This document shows positions 16,260-24,741 of a stretch of DNA of 64,000 nucleotides, in pieces. Below the pieces are notes generated by a model, which was given only the letters and a program-made list of their open reading frames with translations, did no database searches and was not told the origin of the DNA. The stretch comes from Streptomyces sp. NBC_00102 (GTDB lineage: Bacteria; Actinomycetota; Actinomycetes; Streptomycetales; Streptomycetaceae): NCBI RefSeq assembly GCF_026343115.1, contig NZ_JAPEMC010000001.1, forward strand, positions 3,100,001 to 3,164,000, written 5' to 3'. Position numbers and translations under genes: made by a program. How positions within the stretch are numbered: the first letter of the stretch is position 1; every line of letters starts with the position of its first letter.

Positions 16260-18584
16260 TCAGCCGTTGCGCTTCCAGCGGGGCTTGTCGTCGCGGCGGC
16301 CGAAGCTGCCGGTGTTCGTGCCGGTGTTGCCGCGGTGGTCGTCACGACGGCCCTGCGGGCGGTCGCCGGCGCCGCCGGAGCGGAAGCCACCGGACGGACG
16401 GTCGTCACGACGGTCGCGGTTGAACGGGCGGTCGCCGCCACCGGTACGGAAGCCACCGGAGGGGCGGTCGTCACGACGGTCGCCACCGGAACGGAAGCCA
16501 CCCGACGGACGGTCGTCGCGGCGCTCGAACGAACGGCCACCACGGTCGTCGCGGCGGTCGCCGGCGCCACCGGAACGGAAGCCACCGGACGGACGGTCGT
16601 CACGACGGTCGCGGTTGAACGACGGACGGTCGTCACGACGCTCGAAGGAACGGCCACCACGGTCGCCACCACGGTCGCCACCACGGTCGTCGCGGCGGTC
16701 GCCACCGGAACGGAAGCCACCCGAGGGACGGTCGTCACGGCGGTCGCGGTTGAACGACGGACGGTCGTCACGACGCTCGAAGGAACGGCCACCACGGTCG
16801 CCACCACGGTCGTCGCGGCGGTCGCCACCGGAACGGAAGCCACCCGAGGGACGGTCGTCACGACGGTCGTTGCCGCCGCGGTAGCCGCCACGGTCGCCAC
16901 CGCGGTTGTCGCGGCGCTCGTAGTTGCCCCGCTCGTCACGGCGCTGCTCCTCGCGGACCGGCTGCTCCGGCACGGCGACGGCTGCCTCGACGGCGGCCTC
17001 CGCCTCGGCGACGGCCTCGGCCACCGCCTGCTCCGGGTCGTCGCCCCGCTCGCGCGCGGCACGGGCCACCAGACGGTCGGCCTCCTCGCGGAGCTCACCG
17101 GCGCGGCGCTGCACGTGCTCCAGCTGCTTGGTGAGCTCGGCGACCTCGCGCTCGGCCTGCTTGGCGGCGTTGTTCGCGGAGTCGGCCTGGACCTCGGTGA
17201 GCGAACGCGCACCGGTGATCTCGGCGACCTCGGGCTCGAACACGCCCGCGCCCTGGACGATGTGGCGCGAGGCGTCGACGCCCGCGTCCTCCATCAGGCG
17301 GAAGATCTGACGGCGCTGGTGCGGGAGCGCCAGCGAGACGACGACACCGGACTTGCCGGCACGGGCGGTACGGCCCGAGCGGTGCAGGTAGTCCTTGTGG
17401 TCGCCGGCCGGGTCCACGTTGAGCACCAGGTCGATGCCGTCGACGTGGATGCCTCGGGCGGCGACGTCGGTGGCGACCAGGGCGTTGACGTAGCCCTTCT
17501 TGAAGTCTTCGAGGACGCGGGTACGGGCGCCCTGCGTCATGCCGCCGTGCAGCGCGTCGGCCTTCACGCCGGACTCGATGAGCTGCTCGGCGATGCGGTC
17601 GGCGCCCAGCTGGGTGCGGACGAAGATGATCGTGCGGCCCTTGCGGGCGGCGATGGCGGCCGTGACCGGCGCCTTGTCCTTCGGCTTCACGACGAGGACG
17701 TGGTGCGACATGGTCGAGACGTTGCCCTGGGCGCTGTCGACCTCGTGCGTGACCGGGTTGGTCAGGTAGCGCTTGACCAGGGTGCCGATCTCGTTCTCCA
17801 TGGTGGCGGAGAAGAGCATGCGCTGGCCGCCGCCGGGGATCTGGTCGAGCAGCTCGGTGACCTCGGGCAGGAAGCCCAGGTCGGACATCTGGTCGGCCTC
17901 GTCGAGGACGGCGACCTGGACCTCCGCGAGCGAGCAGGCGCCGCGGTTGATGATGTCGCGCAGACGGCCCGGGGTGGCGACGAGGACGTCGACACCGCGC
18001 TCCAGGGCGTAGATCTGGTTGCCCATGGAGGTACCGCCGCAGACGACCTTCATCTTGAGGCCGAGCACGTCGCCGTAGGGCTGGAGCGCGTCCGCGACCT
18101 GCATCGCGAGCTCACGGGTCGGCGTCAGGATGATCGCGCGGGGCTTCTTCTTCTCGGTGTGACCACCGGCCAGGGCGGCCAGGGTCGGCAGACCGAAGGA
18201 GAGCGTCTTGCCGGAGCCGGTACGGCCACGGCCCAGGATGTCCTTGCCGGCCAGGGCGTCCGGGATGGTCGCGGCCTGGATCGGGAAGGGGGTGGTCACG
18301 CCGTTCTGCGCCAGCTTGCGGACGATGCCCTCGGGCAGGCCCAGCGAGGCGAAGGTGAGGGTCGGCTCGGCGTCCTCGTCGGACGCGGCGGCGTCCTCCT
18401 CGGCCCCGGAGACGGCGGTCTCGGCGGGAGCGGTGGCCTCGGCGGCCTGCTCGTCCGTCGCCTCGGCGACGACGGGAGCTGCCTCGGCCACGACGGCCTC
18501 GGCGGCGAGCTCGGCGGTCTGCGCGAGCTCGGTGTTGTCGATGTCTTCGGACACGACGGCGTGGTCAGAACTGGAAATTGACAT
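16260..18584 (-). CDS. DEAD-box RNA helicase with RG/RDDR repeat tail
   Basis: The 774-residue protein has an acidic Ala/Glu-rich N-terminus (1-75) and a standard helicase core (about 78-450): Q motif, Walker A GRTGSGKT at 120-127, DEAD in VLDEADQMSD and the helicase C-domain motif HRSGRTARAG. The last 230 residues are repeats rich in Arg, Asp and Gly, built on RRDDRGG and RPSGGFRSGG, ending RWKRNG. Such tails bind RNA and may drive condensation. The role is probably RNA unwinding in ribosome assembly or cold adaptation, as for CsdA/DeaD-like enzymes. The upstream region of about 200 bases suggests a long leader, common in cold-induced helicase genes; this is inference. Confidence 0.9.
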   Translation of the reverse strand: MSISSSDHAVVSEDIDNTELAQTAELAAEAVVAEAAPVVAEATDEQAAEATAPAETAVSGAEEDAAASDEDAEPTLTFASLGLPEGIVRKLAQNGVTTPFPIQAATIPDALAGKDILGRGRTGSGKTLSFGLPTLAALAGGHTEKKKPRAIILTPTRELAMQVADALQPYGDVLGLKMKVVCGGTSMGNQIYALERGVDVLVATPGRLRDIINRGACSLAEVQVAVLDEADQMSDLGFLPEVTELLDQIPGGGQRMLFSATMENEIGTLVKRYLTNPVTHEVDSAQGNVSTMSHHVLVVKPKDKAPVTAAIAARKGRTIIFVRTQLGADRIAEQLIESGVKADALHGGMTQGARTRVLEDFKKGYVNALVATDVAARGIHVDGIDLVLNVDPAGDHKDYLHRSGRTARAGKSGVVVSLALPHQRRQIFRLMEDAGVDASRHIVQGAGVFEPEVAEITGARSLTEVQADSANNAAKQAEREVAELTKQLEHVQRRAGELREEADRLVARAARERGDDPEQAVAEAVAEAEAAVEAAVAVPEQPVREEQRRDERGNYERRDNRGGDRGGYRGGNDRRDDRPSGGFRSGGDRRDDRGGDRGGRSFERRDDRPSFNRDRRDDRPSGGFRSGGDRRDDRGGDRGGDRGGRSFERRDDRPSFNRDRRDDRPSGGFRSGGAGDRRDDRGGRSFERRDDRPSGGFRSGGDRRDDRPSGGFRTGGGDRPFNRDRRDDRPSGGFRSGGAGDRPQGRRDDHRGNTGTNTGSFGRRDDKPRWKRNG
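16270..16930 (-). repeat. Coding repeats of the helicase tail
   Basis: Blocks encoding RDDRPSGGFRSGG, RDDRGG and RSFERRDDRPSFN recur more than ten times in changing order. Long near-identical DNA segments (for example around 16600-16720 and 16740-16860) mean the tail can expand or shrink by in-frame recombination. Confidence 0.9.
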
Positions 18585-18841
18585 GCGAAATGCGAAACCT
18601 TCCGGAGTCTCGGCACGCGCCCGTAACTCCGTGTTTTCGCAATTTCGACCGCCTCAATGCGGTCCAGCCACGGCAAGGGAGAGTACGCGCCACACGGCGC
18701 TCTTCTGTGTCGGCGCCGGGCAATGGGATCAAACGATCTACTACCATACGCACCCTCCCCCACATTGCGCAAACCGCCCTTCTTCGGCACCCCAGCGAAC
18801 CCACTCCGACCTGCGGTGATACCTCACGTGTGGCGACACGG
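18585..18841 (-). promoter_or_regulatory. Upstream region and long leader of the helicase gene
   Basis: Read on the minus strand, an A+T-richer patch near 18735-18755 contains TATGGT and TAGTAGAT, possible -10 boxes, leaving a leader of roughly 130-150 bases before the ATG. The ribosome binding site is weak (GGAAGG, 15 bases away), so the leader may control translation. No conserved RNA family was recognised. Confidence 0.35.
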
Positions 18842-19363
18842 TCACTCCGCCGGGGACGCTGCCGGCTGGGTCGGCTCCTCCGGTGCGGGGGGCGTCTCGG
18901 CAGGCTGTCCCTGACCGCCCGCGTCGCCTCCCGGGGCAGGGTCGGTGACCACCGGCGGCGAGGGGTCGGGCGTGACGGGGGCGAGCGTGATGACGGGGTC
19001 CCCGGCGCCCGCCGTCGCGCCCGGCACCACCACCGGGGGCACCCCGCTCCCGCTGGGCGTCGGCAGACCGGGCCCCCGGTCCGCCGCCGTGGGGCTGGGC
19101 GAGGCGGGGTCGCCGGACCGCTTCGGGTCCGCCTTCCCGTCCTCGGCCCGGTCCGCGTGGTGACGGCCCGCACCGCCGGAGCCGTAGTGGCCGGAGGGGC
19201 CGGACACCCCGCTGTCCTCCTCCGCCCCGGCGCCCGCCGCCCCGGCGGACCGGGAGGGACGGGGCCCGGTCTTCTCGGCGTCCACGCTCACGCACCCGAT
19301 GGTGGCGCCCAGCATCAGCGCGGTGAGGACCGCCCAGCGGACGGGAAGGGTGATCGGGCGCAC
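18842..19363 (-). CDS. Pro/Gly-rich secreted or lipid-anchored protein, unknown function
   Basis: The 173-residue protein has an N-terminal hydrophobic segment ending in LGATIGC, similar to but not matching a lipobox (Thr at -3). The rest is disordered, rich in Pro, Ala, Gly, Ser and Thr. Start, composition and position upstream of the helicase gene on the same strand support a real gene, but there is no recognisable domain. It may be a cell-surface linker protein. The signal peptide is the only firm feature. Confidence 0.5.
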   Translation of the reverse strand: MRPITLPVRWAVLTALMLGATIGCVSVDAEKTGPRPSRSAGAAGAGAEEDSGVSGPSGHYGSGGAGRHHADRAEDGKADPKRSGDPASPSPTAADRGPGLPTPSGSGVPPVVVPGATAGAGDPVITLAPVTPDPSPPVVTDPAPGGDAGGQGQPAETPPAPEEPTQPAASPAE

Positions 19364-19457
19364 GGGGCACCTCCGGGACGGGAACGCGGGAACGGGTGCG
19401 TGGTACCCAACTCCCGGAACCCCGCCGGGGACACGCCCGCCGGCCGACCTGTACGCG

Positions 19458-19838
19458 TCAGCCGCCGAACCCGGCCCCGCCCGCCACCTCCGCGCCGAGG
19501 AACACCGCGCCCAGCCCCATCAGCAGGGAGGCCACCACGTTGGCGCCCGCGAGGAAGGTCCGCCCGGACTCGGCCATCCGCAACGTCTCGTACGAGAACG
19601 TCGAGTACGTCGTCAGCGCCCCGCACAGACCGGTGCCCAACAGGGCGTACACGGGCGCGGAGACGGCCGCGCCGGTCAGCACCCCGAGCAGCAGGCTGCC
19701 CGCCGCGTTGGCCGCGAAGGTGCCCCAGGGGAAGACGTACGGAAGTCCGGCGCCGTGGTATCGGCGTACGAGACGGTCCGTCAGACAGCGCAGTGGCGCG
19801 CCCACCGCGCCGCCGACGACGACCAGCAGCCAGTTCAC
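19458..19838 (-). CDS. crcB: Fluoride ion channel subunit, FluC/CrcB (second copy)
   Basis: The 126-residue protein has four transmembrane helices. It contains the family motifs GAPLRCL, the pore stretch WGTFAANAAGSLLLG and TTYSTFSYE (the Phe-box and the Thr/Ser residues of the pore). FluC channels export fluoride and function as dual-topology dimers. Its GTG overlaps the stop of the upstream copy (GTGA), so the two are translated together and may form a heterodimer, as in other Gram-positives with paired genes. The zinc-peptidase gene lies upstream in the same cluster. Confidence 0.92.
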   Translation of the reverse strand: MNWLLVVVGGAVGAPLRCLTDRLVRRYHGAGLPYVFPWGTFAANAAGSLLLGVLTGAAVSAPVYALLGTGLCGALTTYSTFSYETLRMAESGRTFLAGANVVASLLMGLGAVFLGAEVAGGAGFGG

Positions 19839-20335
19839 CGGGCACCGCCTTCCGTGCCCCGCATCCGGGTCCCGCGTGCCCGGGCCACCGCCTTGCGGGT
19901 CACCACCGCCGACGCCCACACCGAGCCGAGCGCCGCCACCAGCGTGAGGAAGGTGTACGCCATGGCGGTCAGCGCCTCCTGCCGCTGGAGCAGCTTGGAG
20001 ACGTCGGCCGCGTACGTGGAGAAGGTGGTGAAACCGCCGAGCACGCCGACGCCGAGGAACGGGCGCACCAGCGGGCGGGTGACCACGGAGAGTTCGGCGG
20101 TCAGCACCATCAGCACACCGATCAGGGCGCAGCCGGCGACGTTGACGACGAAGACCGTCCACGGGAAGGCGGCCGCGTCGGTGGGCCAGGCCAGGGTGGC
20201 GGCGTAGCGCGCGGTGGCGCCGAGCGCGCCGCCGACCGCCACGACACCGAGCACCGACGCCTCGCGCGGCCCCGGCCGGGCGGGCGGCTCGGGCAGCACG
20301 GGCTCGCCCCCCGGGGGAGCGCCTGCCCCCTTCAC
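19835..20335 (-). CDS. crcB: Fluoride ion channel subunit, FluC/CrcB (first copy)
   Basis: The 166-residue protein has a 30-residue soluble N-terminus and four membrane helices, with GATARY, the pore segment VNVAGCALIGVL and FTTFSTYAAD. The GTG at 20335 overlaps the TGA of the peptidase gene by two bases, and this choice fits the usual FluC length better than the open frame further upstream. With the second copy it probably forms a heterodimeric channel for fluoride efflux. No fluoride riboswitch could be seen before the cluster. Confidence 0.92.
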   Translation of the reverse strand: MKGAGAPPGGEPVLPEPPARPGPREASVLGVVAVGGALGATARYAATLAWPTDAAAFPWTVFVVNVAGCALIGVLMVLTAELSVVTRPLVRPFLGVGVLGGFTTFSTYAADVSKLLQRQEALTAMAYTFLTLVAALGSVWASAVVTRKAVARARGTRMRGTEGGAR

Positions 20336-20682
20336 GCGTAGCCGAGCGCGTGCAGCCGGGCGTCGTCGATGCCGAAGTGATGGGCGATCTCGTGGACCAC
20401 GGTGATCTCCGTCTCCGCGACGACGTCTTCGCGGGTCTCGCACATCCGCAGCGTCGGCCCCCGGTAGACGGTGATCCGGTCCGGCAGGACGCCCGCGTAC
20501 CACTCGCCGCGGTCGGTGAGCGGGGTTCCCTCGTAGAGGCCGAGCAACTCGGGTTCGCCGGGGTCCGGTTCGTCCTCGACGAACACCGCGACGTTGTCCA
20601 TCAGCCGCGTCAGTTCCGGCGGAATCCGGTCGAGCGCCTCGCTCACCAGCTCTTCGAACTGCTCGCGCGTCATCTCCAGCAC
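20332..20682 (-). CDS. Zincin-like metallopeptidase (HExxH), minimal
   Basis: The 116-residue protein contains the zinc motif HEIAHHFGIDD near its C-terminus, typical of the MMP-like zinicin-1 family of short predicted peptidases. The N-terminal half is acidic. It heads a three-gene unit with two fluC genes by stop/start overlap. The start may be the GTG at 20682 or the ATG at 20673; I chose the GTG because close family members, as remembered, begin M-L-E-M-T-R. A link between the peptidase and fluoride export is not known; the cluster may only reflect shared transcription. Confidence 0.82.
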   Translation of the reverse strand: MLEMTREQFEELVSEALDRIPPELTRLMDNVAVFVEDEPDPGEPELLGLYEGTPLTDRGEWYAGVLPDRITVYRGPTLRMCETREDVVAETEITVVHEIAHHFGIDDARLHALGYA

Positions 20683-20841
20683 CCCGCCATTGTCACGTAC
20701 CCCCGCCCCGGCGCACCCGCCCGGCCGGTAACCGCCCCTTACGCCCCCGTAAGCCCCGGAGCGTCCTCGTCCGCCCCTGCCCGCGTCCCCGTACGCGGGC
20801 TTGGCCGCATGTCCGGAGCGCGGACCGGGCATACGGGTCCA

Positions 20842-22554
20842 ATGGTGCGCGTCCCGTTCCGTCCGTTCCGTTCCGCCTCCGCCCGTGTCCGTCAGAGCCG
20901 AAGCCGAAGCCGAGGCGGAAGCCGAAGCCACAACCGAAGCCACAGCACCCGGACCGCCCCGATGCCGGTGCCCGTGCTCGCCGGGGCCCGGCCCCGTCCG
21001 GTCGTGCGGGTGCTCGTGATGCTCGCGGTGGTGGTGCTGGGCGGCTGGCTGGGGCTGCTGGTCGTGGGGGACGTGAAGACGCCCGTCGGCCCGATGGACA
21101 CCACGATGGCGCTGCGCCCCTCGTTCACCGGGGGCACCCGGGTGGACGTCTCCCCGCTCGGCGCGCTGGAACTGGACTCGCACGTCGCCCCCCTCCGCCT
21201 CGACGTGGACGTGGACCGCCTCGACCCCGAGCGCTCCCAGCGGCTGGTGGAGCGGCCCGAACGGTTCTCCGGGCTCCAGGACGAGGTCACCCGGGACATC
21301 GCGGACGGCGCCCGGGAGCTGGCGCTGCGGTCGGTGGTGGCCGTGCTGACCGGGGCGACCGCGCTCGGGCTGGTCGTCTACCGGCGTCCCCGCCCGGCGC
21401 TGGTCGCCGGCGGCCTCGCCCTGGTGCTGCTGGCCGGATCGGGCGCCGGCGCGTACGCCACCTGGAACCCGAAGTCGGTGCTGGAGCCGAAGTTCTCGGG
21501 GCTGCTCTCCAGCGCCCCCTCGGTGGTCGGCGACGCCCGCTCGATCGTCACCGAGTTCGACGTCTACCAGCAGGAGCTGGCCCGGCTGGTCACCAACGTC
21601 TCCCGGCTGTACGACGCCACCTCCACGCTCCCCGTCTACCAGCCGGACCCGGGCACCCTGCGGGTCCTGCACGTCTCGGACATCCACCTCAACCCGGCGT
21701 CCTGGCACATCGTCGCCTCGCTCGTGGAGCAGTACGAGATCGACGTGATCATCGACTCCGGCGACACCATGGACCACGGCACCACCACCGAGAACGGCTT
21801 CCTCGACCCGATCCGCGACCTCGGCGCCCCGTACGTCTGGGTGCGCGGCAACCACGACTCGCAGGAGACGCAGAAGTACCTGCGGGGCTTCAAGAACGTG
21901 CACGTCCTGGACGAGGGGAGCGCGGTGACCGTCGCCGGGCTGCGCATCGCGGGCACCGGCGACCCGCAGTTCACCCCCGACCGGACGCTGGCCCGGGGCG
22001 GCGAGGCGGCGGAGCGGATGGCGGGTCTGCGGCTGGCCTCCGCCCTGCGCGACCAGACCCGGGCGGGCACCCCGGTGGACATCGCGGTGGCCCACGATCC
22101 GCAGCTCGCCCGCGAGACGGACGGCGCGGTCCCGCTCGTCCTCTCCGGCCACGTCCACCACCGGGTCAACGAGGTCCTCCCGCTCGGCACCCGGCTGAAG
22201 GTGGAGGGCTCCACCGGCGGCGGCGGGCTGCGCGCGGTGCAGAACGAGAAACCGGAGAAGGTGCGCGCCTCGGTGCTCTACCTGGACCGCGCGACCCGGC
22301 GGCTCCAGGCCTGGGACGAGATCACGCTGGGCGGACTCGGCCTGACGACCGCCGAGGTGAGCCGCCATCTGCCGGAGGAGAACAGCCCCGCCGCGACCCC
22401 GTCGCCGACCTCGCCGACCTCGTCCACCCCGCCGACCGGCCCTCCGGACAGCCCGCCGCCGACCCCGGTGGACGCTCTGCCGAACACCTCGCCCGGCACC
22501 TCTCCGCGCACCTCGCCCGACGGGTCGCCCGGCACGGCCGGCCCGTCGCCGTGA
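20842..22554 (+). CDS. Membrane-anchored metallophosphoesterase
   Basis: The 570-residue protein has two N-terminal membrane segments (about residues 54-76 and 160-200) around an extracytoplasmic domain. A calcineurin-like phosphoesterase domain (about 270-480) follows, with the motifs VSDIHLN, DSGDTMD, VRGNHDS and SGHVHH. A Pro/Ser/Thr-rich tail follows. The start is unclear: ATG at 20842 and ATG at 20962 are both in frame, neither with a good ribosome binding site. The intervening part is low in complexity (repeats of GCCGAA type). The substrate is unknown. It is divergent from the peptidase-fluC unit. Confidence 0.8.
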   Translation: MVRVPFRPFRSASARVRQSRSRSRGGSRSHNRSHSTRTAPMPVPVLAGARPRPVVRVLVMLAVVVLGGWLGLLVVGDVKTPVGPMDTTMALRPSFTGGTRVDVSPLGALELDSHVAPLRLDVDVDRLDPERSQRLVERPERFSGLQDEVTRDIADGARELALRSVVAVLTGATALGLVVYRRPRPALVAGGLALVLLAGSGAGAYATWNPKSVLEPKFSGLLSSAPSVVGDARSIVTEFDVYQQELARLVTNVSRLYDATSTLPVYQPDPGTLRVLHVSDIHLNPASWHIVASLVEQYEIDVIIDSGDTMDHGTTTENGFLDPIRDLGAPYVWVRGNHDSQETQKYLRGFKNVHVLDEGSAVTVAGLRIAGTGDPQFTPDRTLARGGEAAERMAGLRLASALRDQTRAGTPVDIAVAHDPQLARETDGAVPLVLSGHVHHRVNEVLPLGTRLKVEGSTGGGGLRAVQNEKPEKVRASVLYLDRATRRLQAWDEITLGGLGLTTAEVSRHLPEENSPAATPSPTSPTSSTPPTGPPDSPPPTPVDALPNTSPGTSPRTSPDGSPGTAGPSP

Positions 22555-22645
22555 CCCGGCCGGGAAACCGTTTTGGCGTTAGCTCCGCCATCACATATGC
22601 TTCTGACGTCCCCGACGCGCTGGAAAGCGAACCGGCGGGCCTTTA

Positions 22646-22718
22646 GCCCTCATCGTCTAGTGGCCCAGGACGCCGCCCTTTCAAGGCGGTAGCACGGGTT
22701 CGAATCCCGTTGGGGGCA
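22646..22718 (+). tRNA. tRNA-Glu (TTC)
   Basis: Anticodon TTC lies in the loop CTTTCAA. Acceptor stem GCCCTCA pairs with TGGGGGC (one G-T pair). CCA is not encoded. It is the first of three closely spaced tRNA genes. Confidence 0.95.
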
Positions 22719-22756
22719 CGCATTACCGTGTGCGAGACTTGTCTCGCACATTGCTT

Positions 22757-22831
22757 GGTCCTGTGGAGCAGTTTGGAGTGCTCGCCACCCTGTCAAGGTG
22801 GAGGCCGCGGGTTCAAATCCCGTCAGGACCG
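22757..22831 (+). tRNA. tRNA-Asp (GTC), copy 1
   Basis: Anticodon GTC lies in the loop CTGTCAA, with acceptor GGTCCTG/CAGGACC and discriminator G. Identical over its whole length to the copy at 30026. CCA is not encoded. Confidence 0.95.
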
Positions 22832-22853
22832 CTGCAGTTCTCAGGAGCTGCGT

Positions 22854-22930
22854 GGCTGGGTAGCTCAGTTGGTACGAGCGATCGCCTGAAAAGCGATAGG
22901 TCGCCGGTTCGATCCCGGCCCCAGCCACCA
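22854..22930 (+). tRNA. tRNA-Phe (GAA)
   Basis: Anticodon GAA lies in the loop CTGAAAA. Acceptor stem GGCTGGG pairs with CCCAGCC, and here the CCA end is encoded, unlike in the two neighbouring tRNAs. It is followed directly by a strong terminator. Confidence 0.94.
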
Positions 22931-22935
22931 CATCG

Positions 22936-22970
22936 AAAGCCTCCTGGCGACTTGTCGCCAGGAGGCTTTT
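22936..22970 (+). terminator. Terminator of the tRNA-Glu/Asp/Phe cluster
   Basis: A stem of 15 bases (AAAGCCTCCTGGCGA with TCGCCAGGAGGCTTT) with a 4-base loop and a short T-run: a classical intrinsic terminator. Confidence 0.93.
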
Positions 22971-23318
22971 GCGTGAGTGAGGCCGCTCCTTGCGCCGCTC
23001 CCTGCGCCGCTCCTCGTCGGCGAACGGTCACCGACCTGCATGTCCGCCGGATCGAGGACCCTTTCACGCGGCTTTCCGTACCGCCGTGTCAGCACGGCGG
23101 CGCCGACACCGGCCACCGTCGCCCCCGCGATTTCAGAGCGCGAGCCCTGCGGTCCCCCATGGGACTCACGCGCCGGCGCACGCACAGCGGCGGGTCGCCC
23201 CCATGAGCTGGAAGCTGACGCCGCGGATCGACGCCTGCCCGACGGCCGGAACGGCGTGACGCGTGGTGACACGGGCACGGGCACCGGTATCGACCGGACA
23301 GCCTCGAAACCTCACCTC
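22971..23318. other. Intergenic region downstream of the tRNA cluster
   Basis: About 350 bases without a supported gene. No duplicated tRNA end was found here, so nothing directly shows integration, although a toxin-antitoxin pair and a truncated gene follow. Confidence 0.4.
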
Positions 23319-23338
23319 TGTACGTTATCGTGTACGTC
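23319..23338 (+). promoter_or_regulatory. Probable operator/promoter of the yefM-yoeB pair
   Basis: TGTACGT occurs twice (23319-23325 and 23331-23337), 12 bases apart, ending just before the ATG. TATCGT at 23326-23331 could be a -10 box 7 bases before the ATG. YefM-type antitoxins repress their own operon by binding TGTAC-containing sites, so this is a reasonable operator. Confidence 0.5.
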
Positions 23339-23620
23339 ATGAAGACCATGAGCGTCACCGAACTGCGCGCCGGAATCGCCGACGCCCTCGATGCGGTCGA
23401 GGACGACGCCGAGGAACTGGTCATCACCCGCGCCGGGCACGAGCCGATGGTCATCGTCTCGCTGGCCGAGTACGAGGCGCTGAAGGAGACCGACTACCTG
23501 CTGCGGTCACCGGCCATGGCCGAGCGCCTGCGCAGGTCCATCGAGCAGGACCGGGCGGGCAGGGGCACGATCCGCGAGCTGGTGGACCCCGACGACGAGA
23601 GCGGGCAGGGCGCCGCGTGA
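23339..23620 (+). CDS. yefM: Antitoxin, Phd/YefM family
   Basis: The 93-residue protein begins MKTMSVTELRAG, the usual Phd/YefM DNA-binding start, and contains ITRAGHEPMVIVSLAEYEALKET, split here by the family's core strand (about residues 30-52). Its C-terminal part, rich in acidic residues, should wrap the toxin. It binds and neutralises YoeB and represses the operon. The ATG at 23348 is an alternative start. The stop overlaps the toxin start (GTGA), the normal coupling for such pairs. Confidence 0.9.
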   Translation: MKTMSVTELRAGIADALDAVEDDAEELVITRAGHEPMVIVSLAEYEALKETDYLLRSPAMAERLRRSIEQDRAGRGTIRELVDPDDESGQGAA

Positions 23621-23883
23621 AGGTCTTCTTCCTCGACGACGGCTGGGACGACTACCTGTGGTGGCAGGCGAACGACCGCAAGCTGCTGAAACGGCTGAAC
23701 CAGCTGATCGCCGACGTCGACCGCAACGGCCACGAGGGGATCGGCAAACCCGAACCGCTGCGCAACGACCTTTCCGGCTACTGGTCGCGGCGCGTCAACT
23801 CCGAGCACCGGCTGGTCTACCGCATCGACGAGGACGGGACCATCCACATCGTGGCCTGCCGCTTCCACTACGAACGCCGCTGA
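23617..23883 (+). CDS. yoeB: Toxin, YoeB family mRNA interferase
   Basis: The 88-residue protein is full length for YoeB. It has the expected features: VFFLDDGWDDYLWW at the N-terminus, the catalytic Glu in GIGKPEPL, Arg in SRRVNSEHRLVYR and the terminal FHYERR with the active-site His. YoeB binds the ribosomal A site and cleaves mRNA during stress. All key residues are present, so the toxin is probably active. It is coupled to yefM by a GTGA overlap. Confidence 0.92.
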   Translation: MKVFFLDDGWDDYLWWQANDRKLLKRLNQLIADVDRNGHEGIGKPEPLRNDLSGYWSRRVNSEHRLVYRIDEDGTIHIVACRFHYERR

Positions 23884-24021
23884 GGGCGCGCCCGCCCGTG
23901 GGCAGACGTCCGGCACCCGTCCCACAGGGACGTCGGCCTTCCTCAGGGAGGGGCGCCCGGTCTTCGCCACCTTCTTCGAAACCTTGGCCTTCCCGGGGAG
24001 CGGAATTTTGGGGAGTACGGC

Positions 24022-24606
24022 ATGAGCGAATACCAGTCCTACCAATTCCTCGCAGTCGACCGGCCGTTGAGCGAACGGCAGCAGGAAGAGCTGCGGGCGC
24101 TGTCCACGCGCGCCCAGATCACCGCGAACCGGATGATCAACCACTACGAGTGGGGCGACTTCAAGGGCGATCCGATCTCACTGATCGAGCGGTACTTCGA
24201 CGCACACCTCTACTTCGCCAACTGGGGAGATCGCCGACTGGTGCTGCGCGTACCGGCCTCCCGTGTCCCCCTGGACACGGTCGCGCCCTACTGCCGCGAA
24301 GACGCTCTGACCGCACACCGCCGCGGCGAGCACGTCATCATCGACATGACCAGCCAGGACGACGGGTTCGACGAGGACTGGTGGGTGCGCGAGCCCGAAT
24401 GGGACGACGACGAGGACCACGGCGCCCTGGGCGAACTGATCGGCATCCGCGACGAGCTGGTCCGGGGCGACCTCCGCTCCCTCGGTATCGCGCGCCTGGC
24501 CGGCGGTCCGGAGCCAGGCCGCCCTCACGATGAGGTGGACGGCATCCCTGGCGGTCTGTCCGCTGCCCAGCAGGCGCTGGCCGCCTTCCTCCGCGTCCCT
24601 GTGTGA
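24022..24606 (+). pseudogene. Truncated member of a conserved protein family of unknown function
   Basis: The 194-residue frame begins MSEYQSYQFLAVDRPLSE and has a good GGGGAG ribosome binding site. I recall this N-terminus from a family of about 430 residues spread over many bacteria, with the conserved HYEWGDFKGDP, LIERYFDAHLYFANWG and SAAQQALAAFLRV segments. Here a stop falls directly after AFLRV, where the long members continue with an Asp-Leu-Leu stretch, and the sequence behind the stop does not resemble the missing half. The gene therefore seems to have lost its C-terminal part by deletion. It may still yield a folded N-terminal fragment. Function unknown. Confidence 0.6.
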
Positions 24607-24741
24607 ACGCCCCCGCGCAGCCGTCGACCGGGCCCCTCGAATCGATCGTCCAGGGCAACGCCGACGAGGGCGTACCACCAGGGGCACGACCCCCGAATCA
24701 CGCCGGATCCCCGTCCGACGCCCGGCGTCACCCGGCTCGGA

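Noticed and set aside
16270..16930. CRISPR-like or intergenic repeats
   Set aside because: They are in frame and encode the RG-rich tail of the DEAD-box helicase.
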